A stretch of 64,000 bases of DNA from Crambe crambe (Eukaryota > Porifera > Demospongiae > Poecilosclerida > Crambeidae): contig OZ004592.1 of assembly GCA_963924555.1 (NCBI GenBank), forward strand, positions 3,162,001 to 3,226,000, given 5' to 3'. The translations under genes and the position numbers were made by a program. The notes beneath the pieces were generated by a model. It had not been told where the DNA came from and did not search any database. It saw nothing but the letters and a program-made list of their open reading frames with translations. Of this stretch, positions 12,101 to 24,100 are shown one piece after another (the first letter of the stretch is position 1; each line of letters begins with the position of its first letter).

Positions 12101-15100
12101 AATTTTTTTCTATATCTTTTGTTATTTCATAGCAATAGCTAGAAATGTAGCTTCACTCAAACCCATTCATATCTGGACAAAAAGTTCTATTTGTGGACAC
12201 CCAGAAAAAAGACTTCTGAAATCAAAGCAGTAGGTAACTAAACAATTTTCCAGCAGTGACACACTCCTCTGGAACACCCTTGAAGATGTAACAGTGTAAT
12301 TCTTCCAACTATGACCTGGGTGTGGCTGATTCAGAGGTCGATATTTGATGTGTCCGGGTACGCGCAAGCATAATGATGTAAGTGGGAAAATAGTGAAGGT
12401 TGTGGGTGCTATCCAGTTCCCAGTGTATCAGCAACACTTACTAATCTCACTAGATAACTAACTTACCTATCTCACTACTAAAATAGCTAACTTACTAATC
12501 TCACTATCCTTTTAGCCATGTGTTAAAATAATGAATCATAAACTGCTGAATCATGATGATGAAATTACTGAAAGGATTTTTTTTTAAAGTTTTGGAAGTC
12601 TTTATCCGTGATAAAATGAACTTTATGCCTTCATTATTTGTTGTCAGATGATAACTATAGCTACTGAAAGAAATGGGATCAGTTTATATAAACTTTATGT
12701 CTTCATCATCCAAAGCAGTAAATATTGTTTCTTTATCACATGGAAAGAATATAGCATACTTCTTACTTCTTTCATCATAAAAAGAGATAATCCCCTCAAA
12801 CCATTCAGAAGCTCCTGTATCATCAATTTCAAATTTCATTTTGACCCACTTCCCTATTGCTTTTTCAGGGTGGCTAATTGTTGCTGTCAGAGCCTTGGAC
12901 CGCATGGAATACCTAGTGGCCTCTGAATCCTTGTGGACTGCATTTAAGTCTTTTATTAGGCCACTAACACTCTTGGCTGGATCCTTGCCTATTGCCCTGA
13001 CTCCCTTCCTTGTTTGGGTCTTTCTTGTTACAGCACTGGCTCTTTTCATCGGGACTGGGTCCTTGCCTGCCATTGCCCTGACTCCCTTTCTTGCTTGGTC
13101 ATCACTTATTACAGCACTGGCTTTCTTTGTCGGGGCCAGGTCCTTGCCTGCCATTGCCCTGACTCCCTTTCTTGTTACAGCACTCGCTTTCATTGGTGAT
13201 GCTGGGTCTTTGTTGGCCATTGTCTTGGTATCAGCTCCCTTCCCTGGGTTCTTGGCTATAATATTGGACCTAGCTCCCTTTTTGGCTGGCATGGCACTCC
13301 CAGCTTTCCTCTTCTTGTCTGCTGTGGCACTGGATCCTATCTTGTCTGTCATTTTCTCAACATCAGAGTATTGTTCTGTTGAGAGAGAGAGAGAGAGCCA
13401 TTGGTTATAACGATCATCATTTGTCAAATCATAGCCATTATCATACCTCCTCTGGAATAGCTCAAGTTCCTTTGCAGTGAAGTTTCCACCAGTACATTGT
13501 GGCTTGGTTTTCTTCTGCTTCACTCTTTCTTCTTTTTCTTTTTTTCTTGCCTCACGCTCTAATTTAATTCTTTCAGTTTTTTTTTCTTGCTTCTTCTTTC
13601 ATTTTTTGTTTTTCTTCTATAGCTTCCATATTTTCTTTACTGGTTAAAGCACGATTAGACTTCTTTGGCTGATATCAATGGTAAAGCTTTGTTGTGAATA
13701 GGAGGTTCGAAAGTCTCAACACTTGGAAGTTCAAATTGTGGCATGCAAACTACATCTTCTGAATCAGAGTTATCTGATGATGATGATGATTCCACAATTG
13801 TATCATGGGAAAGGGAAGGTTGGCTTTTCCTCCTAGATGGTGTTAGGAGAGGAATAAATTTGATCCCAGGAGCTGCATTTAAAGGAGCAGATGTAGGTTT
13901 CAGGGGGATTTTTACTGCATTGCGGTCAAATGGATAAATGCCAGAGACTTCAAAAGCTGAAATAATGTTCTTTATCGTCATTGACTTCATCCAAGCTTCA
14001 TGAAGGAGTTCAGAAAAGCTATAATGAGTTACAACCTTGCCTGGGTTTTTGACCATATACTTGCGTACTGACTCTCTCCATGCTGTCTTGAATGGTCCAA
14101 AACAGCCTTTATCCAGTGGCTGCGTGATGTGTGTGGTATTAGGGGGAAGTGTAAAAAGAATGATTCCCTTTTTGGCAGCAAATCGAATGGTTTGTGGACA
14201 GTAGTGAGATGAATGTCCATCCATTATCAATAAAAGAGGTCTTGAAGATGGAATATACCTCATGAAGTGATTAGTAAACCATAAATTAAATAATTCTTGA
14301 TCAATCCATCCTTTGGAAGAAAGCCCATATACTGTACCGGGAACTTCTCCTACAGTAAGATCAGGAGATAGATTTTTTCGGTCCCAAATGACCATCGGAG
14401 GAAGGCAATAGCCTGCTGCATTTACACATCCAACTATGGTGATCTGTGTCTTGTCATCAGAACTAAATGTAACAGGATTCTTGCAACCTGCTTTATGAAT
14501 ACCTTTTTGACCTTTAATGCAAAATGGAACACCAGATTCATCCATATTGAATATCAATTCTGGTTTGTCCATTAAATTATTATTGAGTAATGTTTCTTCC
14601 AGAATATCAAAGTATTCATTAATATAGGAGGGATCTGATGCTATGCAACGGGCTTTTGATAATGGAGCACTTATACAAAGAGTAATCATAGGATGCCGCT
14701 TGCAGAAGGATTCCCACCAACCTGAGGATACTGGCTTTCCTATCTTATTTCCTACTAATCCCATTACTTCCTGGGATATCCAATGGAAGCTGAGCTCAAG
14801 AGAAATTGCTCCAATTCATCCTCTTCCTCTGTTGTTAAATACCGAGGGGGACCACTATGAGCACCAGGTAAGACATTTCCTGAGACATGGTCCCACAAAG
14901 TGGATTTCGGTATTCCATACTCTTCAGCTGCCTTGCACACTCTCATACCTCTCTGGCTACTGCTTCAAGAGCACTGCTCATACTTTCCTCTGGCCAGTTA
15001 CGATATACTGAATGCTTTGAAGTAGCACAAAGCTTCATGGAAGATGAGGATATCTTCAAAATCCTCTCCTTCAAAGGGCAGTATGGCAGCAACCGTGACC

Positions 15101-18100
15101 TATTAAATTCGTGAACATTTCTACTTAAGATCAGTTTAACTGCAGCAGCAATATTATTTTACATAGCTGGAAGGCTAGTCAAGGAACTGTTTTATGTACA
15201 GATATCTTCAAGCAGAGATATAGACTCTACCTTGTTAGCTTAGCCTTATCAAGCTATGACTATATCCACAACTAAACTTACACTCAGATCCTCACTTGTT
15301 TTGACACAAAGCTCGATGGTTTTGCCACAAAGCTTGTCAGCTGGCTCCTGGTATATATACGCATGCGCGTACCTGGACACATCAAATATCGACCTCTGAA
15401 TCAGCCACACCTAGGTCATAGTTGGAAGAATTACACTGTTACATCTTCAAGAGTGTTCCAGAGGAGTGTGTCACTGCTGAAAAATTGCTTAGTTATCTAC
15501 TGCTTTGATTTTAGAAGTCTTTTTTTTTTTTTTTTTGGGTGTCCACAAATAGAACTTTTTATCCAGATATGAATGGGTTTGAGTGAAGCTACATTTCTAG
15601 CTATTGCTATGAAATAACAAAAGATATAAAAAGAATTTTTTGGTGACAGAATAAGGAAGGTTTATACTCCATTTTGGTTCTCCATGCTGCCATTCCTGAG
15701 ATATAGTGTATCGATAATACATGGTGTCCGATCTTTGATCACTTACTCTATATGCTAGGGATTAAATACATGGGTAGGGTTAGCTGTTTGTCGAGGCTGA
15801 GCAAGAGCAGAGAGAAAGCCGGCTGTCAGGGGCAATGTGCACAGTGAATGCAGGGAGGGTGCGCCTCATTATTATTCTGGGCAAGATTAGGTCTTTGATG
15901 AGGCTGAGGAAGGACAGAGGGAAAGACAAGCATAAGGCAGTGCAGCTGATGACGGGCTAGAGGGGCAAGCAAATGCAGCTATCAGGCAGGGTGGGCTGGG
16001 TAAGTTCAGAATGAACCAATGCCTCGGCCTTTTTTTTTTTCTTTTTTTTTTGCCTGACAGTATTCCACCACCAGGAGATGATAGAGGAAGTTGTGGTTGG
16101 TTGTGGTTGAGGTCATGGCTGAGGCGAGGGGAGGGGACTGTTTTATGTGAAATTTCAACAAATAGTGTGTGCGCTGCCATAGTGTAGTACATCAACTGTT
16201 CCCTGAATATAATATTACATGAATCAATCTTTCCATGGGTTCTTGGGGTCCAAAAAAAAAACTAGGAATTTTGCACAAGAAAATGCTCAGAACAAAACAG
16301 GCAGGATGATACTTTTAGCACTATCAACCCACAAAAAAATCAAATTCCCAATTTGTTGGTAACTGAAATTTGAACACCATCTACACTACTTTGACTAGGT
16401 GTGCTCTCAGCCTCAGGAAGTCTAATGATACTATAACTAGCTACTTTATTAGCTAGCATCATTACCATCTTCAATACACTTTCCATATTAGAATGAAGCT
16501 ATAAACTTGCACTAAAACAGCTGCCATTCATTATGGTATTTGATGTTGAGTTTGCAGTCATCTTCATGAATAGACATTACATGGACTTCCAGGTCGCTGG
16601 CAGTGGACTGTAGAGTATGAATACTTACAGGTGAGTGGACTAACCATCCCAAAATAGCAGAGTAGAATCAACAAAGAACTTTTTGGGACTATCTGAGGTT
16701 GAATGCTTCCTGGTCACGGTATTTCTAATTGCTCCTCTTACTTTCTAAAGACAGCAAAGTTACTTCCTCCACTTACATAGAAAAATCCTGCAGTGTTAGA
16801 AGAAATTATAAAGTAGGGATGGCCTCAAATTTAGCTGGAGCATCATTTCAAACCAAGCCGTATGCCCCTAAAAGATTATGTACTTTGACTGCAGCATCAA
16901 GGCTTGGTGCTGCAGTCATAGTCCAGCTAAATTTGAGGCCATCCATACTAACATTTTTTTTTGTACTCACTTATTCCCATTCTTTTCTTTGTAATTATGA
17001 CAATATACAGATAAGTGCAGTCAAAGACAATGCACCCTTGCAATGAATTTGTCTTCATTATCTTCTTTGTAGCCTATAGCTGCACAGGACTGAAGAATGT
17101 TTTGTTATCTTGAGGGAGGAGAGTATGACCACCTGCAATACAGTGCTAATCTAAGGAGTGACTGCATTCCTCAAAGCTTTATTGTACCATGAATCTGATC
17201 AGAATGAATAAGCTAGTCATTATATTTCTATAATGGCTGCTGATCTCTTGAAGTGCAAATGAGCAGTGACTGTAGCTAATAATTATCTGGAGGATGTGAG
17301 AATTTTTTTTTTTTTTTTATACTACACACTTAGTTGGAACAAACAGCAAAAGGCACGCCTCTAAATAGCGCTTGAGCCGATTGCAATGATATCAATGTCA
17401 CGCTGATCAGAAATTATTATTTATTATGAACAAATAACAAAAGTCAATTTTATAAATCTTTTTTTTTTCCTTGTGTCTGTTGTATGAAGATGTATTGGCA
17501 GGTTGTAGTTTCTTTTAGAAAATGGTATGCATAGTATGTTTTGATCTTTAGTCCTTAAGGTGGTGGGCTAGTAAAAAAAATTTTTTTAATGTTGTCATCT
17601 GTTCCTCTCTTTAACTCATCGTTTTATCAAATACTCTAGTAGAATGATAGTGATACAGCAGAGTCAAGTCAGCGTGCAGTAAGCCAGTGTCAAACAACAT
17701 CCATGTGAATTTTATCGAACTTCTGGACATCTTATCCACACCACAACCACCTTTTTTTTTCCAAACCTAGCTTAAAATACACTGTGGGTACTACACATGT
17801 GTACTGTTTGAACTTTTGAAATTGTGCTTGAATTTGGAGAGAAGTAACTTCAAATAAGCCTTGAAGAGCAGGCTGGTGACTGTTCTAGTATACTTTTAAC
17901 CTTTGATGTACAATTTACCTTCAGTGAGATTTTTCGAGGCTCAAAGATGAGCATGCGCAAGAATGCACACTCAACATTTTGCAAGATTACCGAAAACCGG
18001 AGTAGGTCTCTTGTCTAGTAAGGCACCTACCCACAGACTATTCACCAGTAACCACAGGCAATTAGAGCTAGTCAGGCGGATATGTGCACTAAAATGCAGG

Positions 18101-21100
18101 AATTGTTCCAGTTTGGGTTACAAGCGTCAAACTTGGTATAGTTGAAGATTAGGGCATTAGAAATGGTTCTGGAAGTGGAGCCACCTTTAAAAATGTTTGG
18201 ATCAGAAAATTATGCAGTCTTTTCAAAAAAGTAGTTTATCGCGATATCCGCGAAAATAAAAATTTTCGCTTTCTATGTACTTACTATGCGCGAAATAAAA
18301 ACGCGAAATTTTTGTTGCATTCATTCCTGCATGGACAGGTTATTTCATGCCTGGGCAGGTTTTTCCATGCACTGGGGAAGTTTTTTTGACTTGTTAGGCA
18401 ACTGCTTAAGAATATGTCCAACAGCCATCAGTTTTTGAGTTCACAACAGCCTGGTCCATCAAGGGAGATACCAGTGAAGACAAATTGGAACAGGTGTGTC
18501 CTTTGTCAAGAAGAAACTCCTGAGGTCTTGCAATGCCCAGCCAACTCCAAACGGCATGATGTTGGTGCTGGTTACTCCACTCTCTCTGCAAATATCATCC
18601 GCTTCAGTGAGCTAAATCAGTTGCCTATACCAATAGATCTTTCTCATCTGGATGAAGGAAATGGCATTGAAGCCACTTTCATGGAACAGGTGGCCAAGTG
18701 GCATAAATCTTGTCACACAAAGTTCAATATTACAAAACTGAGAAGAGCAGAGAAGAAACAAGTATTCCCTGAAGAGAGTAAGCCAAACTGTTCACCACCC
18801 AGAAAGAAGATTCGTTTAAGTCGATCTACTGAGTCAGTAACAAAGGAGTCTTGTTACTTTTGTGAACCACTTCGTGCAGTATCTACTTATAAGGTGGACA
18901 ATCGTGTTCGAAAATCTGCCTTAGCTTTGCAAGATGGGAAACTTCTTGCCAAACTTAGTGCTGGAGACATGATAGCACAAGATGCCAAATATCATCCATT
19001 GTGCTTAGCATCCCTCTACAAGAGAGCTAAATCACTGGATGATTCCAAACAGGATGACAATGACAAAATCAACCATAGGTGAGGGTGGACGGTGCCATGT
19101 GCCTATTGTGTCTGTGTGCATGTTCTTGGACTTGTATTATATGTTTTGTGGATTTTTTTGGTCATAGCATTGCTCTAGCGGAGTTACTGGCTCATGTTGA
19201 AGATGCACGAACAGATGAAAGTGTGGCTCCAGTTCTCAAGCTTGCCGATCTTGTGAAGCTCTACACTGCTCGACTCGAACAGCTTGGAGTGAAACAGCAA
19301 AATCGCCTTAACAGTACAAAGCTTAAGGATCACATTCTTTCCCATATCCCTGATCTCAGTCCTCACAGAGATGGTCGTGATGTGCTTCTTGCATTTGCCG
19401 GTGATGTGGGCTCAGCTCTGCGTAAGGCATGTGATTCAGATTATGATGATGATGCAATTTGTCTGGCAAGAGCAGCCAAGATTGTACGGAAAGATATGCT
19501 CAAATTGCAATCAACATTCACTGGCACATTTAACAAGGACTGTCAAGTGAAGTCGGTACCCAACTCACTGTTAACATTAGTGTCCATGATTCACAAGGGT
19601 CCTAGTATTAAAGCTCAAGGGGTTGATGGCTTCTCTCAAGCTACCCTCAGTGTAGCGCAGCTTCTACAGTATAACTGTTTTGTTCGGCAACGGCATGAAG
19701 CTGCTAGTGTTCATCACAACAAAGCGAGAGAAACCCCACTGCCCGTATACATTGGTCTCAACATTCATGCAAGGACACGAAAGCGTGAAGTGATAGACAC
19801 GATGTTTGATCTTGGCTTGTCTGTTTCATATGATCGGGTGTTAGAAATATCCACAGCAATGGGAAACCGTGTATGTGAACAATACCATTGTGATGCTGTA
19901 GTTTGTCCACCAAATTTGCTTCAGGGTTTGTTTACAACAGCAGCAGTAGATAATATCGACCACAATACCAGCTCAACTACTGCCACCGGCTCGTTTCATG
20001 GAACAGGAATCTCCCTTTTCCAGCACCCGAATGAACACAATGATGGAGTGGATCAGAGAGAGCATTGCATCTTGGCTAGGGAAAGAACATCCAAGAAAGT
20101 AATTGAGCTTCCACAGTCGTACACGAATGTGATTTCAGTAGAACTTTCGACAAAAGAGCCACCAGTCCCAAAGCTTGAGGGTCCGATCAAAGGTGACGGC
20201 CAAGCTACTAGTCAGGCATTGCGTGAGGAGACTGAGTGAGTACATAACATAACATGCACTCTATCAAACATTGTATCTTGCTGTAGGTGGCTGGAGTCAG
20301 TACAGCAGAGATATCTTGAAGATGTCCATGTGGATAGCAACATCTCTTGGGCAGCGTATCATGCAAATCAGCAGCAAGCACAAGGTTGCCCCCCTACCAT
20401 CACTGCTATGTTACCACTGTTTCCTGATGATTCCAAAAGTGTTGCGATGATACATCATTCTATGGACATGGTCAAGAAAGCTGTACAGGAGCTCAACCCA
20501 ACTCAAGTCCCAGTGATCACTCTGGATCAGCCGCTTTACGCCATTGCTAAATTAATACAGTGGAACTGGCCAGACACTTATGGAGAGAAGCATTTCATCA
20601 CAGTCCTTGGAGGATTGCACATTGAGATGGCTGCACTCAATGTGATTGGTGACTGGCTGGAAGATAGTGGCTGGGTAGAAGCACTTGTTCAAGCGAAGGT
20701 GGCATCTGCTGGGACTGCAGAGTCATTTCTGAAGGCAACGCATGTAACCCGAACAAGATATGCACATCAAGTGACAGCCAGCAGCTTATATATCTTGCTG
20801 AAGAAGTCATATGCTTCCTACTTAGAGTCATCAGAGCCTGGAGACCAACACAAAGCATTTGAAGAATGGTGTGTCAAGCGCAAGCAAGAAGCACCTCAGT
20901 TCAATTTCTGGTATACAGCTCTTCAGCTTGAGCTACTTGTCCTAACCTTCATCAAGTCTTTGCGAACAGGAAATTTTGCTCTCTATGTGGATAGCCTAAC
21001 AAAGCTTGCACCATGGTTTTTCATCCTTGGTCACACCAACTATGCTAGATGGGTGCCAGTACACCTACGTGATATGGCCAATTTGTGTACAGCCCATCCA

Positions 21101-24100
21101 GAGATGGCTGTTGAGTTCAACAATGGCAATTTCACTGTTCGCAAAACAGGAAGGGTCTTCTCCGCCATGGCCATTGACCAGGCCCATGAGCACAATAACT
21201 GTGCTATCAAGAGTGATGGGGGAGCTATTGGGCTCACTCAGTCTCCTGATGCCCTCAGACGGTGGATGGTGGCTGGGCCTGAGGTTGTAAGGATGATATC
21301 GGAGTTTGAGGCATCTATTCTCAAGGGGGCTACACCAAGCCAACGGCACCATGAGCAGACTAGAAGTTCCCAGGCACTGTTTGTTCAACAAGTACAAAGT
21401 CTGGTAGAAGTAGTTGAAGAAATGGGTAATCCTTTTCTCGAAGGAACCCAGGACCTATTGAGACTTGATACAAGGGACGTTATGGATCCAGCTGTGGTGT
21501 CATCGGTTTGCAGTGCTGAGAAGAAAGGAGTTGAACAGTATCAAATATTTGTAGCCGAAAGATTGCAGGATCAGTCAACTTTGATTTCAGAGCCTATAAA
21601 GAAGAACAAATTGTTGCTCTTCAGTCGTCCTCCTCCTGCTAAAAAATCCAGTGCAAGTTTGCGAGTATCTTCCTTGAAGAATGATGTGTCTCTTTTTTTA
21701 AGACTGTACATTGCTTGCCAGTCACGTGATGGCAATCTGGAAGAGTTCTTCCGGCATGAGAACCAAGCATGTCCGCCTTCTCTGTCTCAGCATGGAAAGC
21801 TGAGGCTAGGAACCAAAGCTGACCTCTTGCCCTGTCTTGAGAACCTCATAGAGCAAAATGATAATTTACCAGCACTACATCCAGATGTCATCATTCTAAA
21901 TGGAGCTGCTGTAGTCAACTTTCTGAAACCCCATGTGTCAAGCACTTTTGATGACTATGCACATAAGGTATTCTTGCCATATGTCTTAAGTCAGGTGAAT
22001 CGAGCTAATCGAGTGGACATAGTCTGGGATCGGTATTTTAACAACAGCCTGAAATCTCAAACCAGAAGCAAGCGGGGGAAAGGAATAAGGAGAAGAGTGG
22101 AAGCATCTTCTAGTTTACCAGGCAACTGGCAAGAGTTTTTGCGGATAGATGCCAACAAGATGAGCTGTTTGCTTTCTTGGTGAACTGCATATCAAAAATG
22201 GTCATTACCAAGCAGATAGTTGCTACAAGTGGCTCTGGCGTCCAGTGTATTCCTCCTACACAGGATACTGGTAATTTGGCCCCCTGTGATCACGAAGAGG
22301 CTGACACACGGATGTTTGTGCATGTGGCAGATGCTGTTAACAAAGGCTACAATAAGATCCTCATACGCTCAGTTGATACTGATGTTGTTGTACTGGCTGT
22401 GGCTGCTGCAGCGAAACTTGATGTTGAAGAGTTGTGGATAGCCTTTGGAACAGCTAAGAGCTTCCGTCACATACCTGCTCATGAGATTGCTAGGTCACTT
22501 GGGCCTAGCAAGTCCACTGCTCTGCCAGTGTTTCATGCCTACACCGGGTGTGACACTGTATCATCATTTTCAACAAAAGGGAAGAAGTCAGCATGGACCA
22601 CCTGGATGAGCTATGATGATGTGACACCAACCTTCCTTTCTCTCTCCACTGGACCGTCACTGATCAAGGACGAAGATACAACAGTGCTAGAACGTTTCAC
22701 CATCCTACTCTACAATCGCACTAGCACCATTGTCAATATTGACGAAGCTCGCTGTGAATTGTTTACCAAGAAAGGAAGGGCAATGGATGCTCTTCCTCCA
22801 ACCAAAGCAGCTCTTGTCCAGCATATCCGAAGAGCAGTTTACCAAGGTGGTCACTGTTGGGGCAAGATGCTACATGTTAACCTGGACATGCCAACTCCTG
22901 GGGATGGGTCAATCCAGACAGCTGGAAACCACTACGGACCACCTTACCTGAGGCCAGTGTGTCGTCAAGAGAGCTGCTGTGCTGTGGCTGCAAGAAAGGC
23001 TGCACTGCAGGCCGGTGCAAGTGCAAGAAGGCAGCACTGAACTGCACTGCTTTGTGCCAATGTGGTGGGGAATGTGATATTTAGTGTCTTATAAAGTATA
23101 ACAGAGGAAATTTTGGAAAAAATTCGCGTTTTTTAGTTCGCGTGTAGAAAGTCCATAGAGAGCGAAATTTTTTATTTTCGCGGATATCGCGATAAAGTAC
23201 TTTTTGAAAAGACTGCATAATTGTCTGATCCAAACATTTTTAAAGGTGGCTCCACTTCCAAAACTATTCCTAATGCCCTAGTCTTCAACTATACCAAGTT
23301 TGACGCTTGTAACCCAAACTGGAACAATTTTTTCACATATCCGCCTGACTAAGCCCATTTCATGGAGAATTAAGACGCTCTCAGCGGTGGGTTCTTAAAG
23401 ACCTCAGGATGATGTAAATGATCACCTTGACTTCGCTTCGGTAATCATTTACATCACCCTCGGTCTTTAATCCCATAAGAACCTCATTGAGTGTCTTAGC
23501 TATGTAGTAAAGATAGAGTAGAAAAGAGAGTTTTGAGTGTATACAGTGTTATGACCTTTGCCCTGCCATCCCTACTAACAAAGTCTCTGATATGATAATA
23601 CGTACACAAAACAAGGCCTTTGTAATGTACATCCTTTTTCTTGTATTGATTAGGTGTGTCTGTGTGACGTGCAGGATACTATCACCTTGCGTTGTTTTTT
23701 CCAAGGAGGAGATGCTCGAATTATATCATTGTCATGGTGTCATAATGATTTATACTTGGTTGCTGGTGATACCAAGGGTATTATTCGAAAATTTAACATC
23801 AGAAGTGGATGTTGTATACTCGAAATTACACATGCTTCCTCATCAAAATCAATTGTTTGGGACCTGAAATACATCTCTCCTTTCATCATAAGTGCTGACT
23901 CACTTGGAAGGATCAATATCTGGAATGATCAATATGGTACTCTCTTCCAAACATTCAAGGAACATACTGGAGATGTTTTAGCACTTGCTATAAGTTCCAC
24001 TAATGAAGTGTATAGTGCTGGTATTGACCAAAGAATTGTACACATCAAACAGTTGGCCAATAAAAATGAGTGGATTAAAGGAGAGGAATTGAAAGTACAT

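Larger units (their letters stand above)
11972..15752 (-). mobile_element. Pogo-type DNA transposon, about 3.8 kb, with about 400-bp inverted repeats
   Basis: The arms at 11972-12372 and 15355-15752 are inverted copies (outer end atatagagtaagtgatcaaa). The flanks allow a TA duplication, as expected for Tc1/mariner-pogo elements. The arms are far longer than in typical pogo elements. Transposase remains and a second coding block are on the minus strand between them. It lies in UTP4 intron 2, antisense to UTP4. Confidence 0.85.

Noticed and set aside
12841-13410. 189-codon plus-strand hydrophobic frame resembling a membrane protein
   Set aside because: It is the antisense shadow of the Lys-rich repeat ORF at 12684-13523; Lys/Ala-rich repeats read as hydrophobic on the other strand.
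20637-21397. Several minus-strand frames opposite the PIN-like gene
   Set aside because: They are shadows of the long plus-strand frame and lack any family resemblance.
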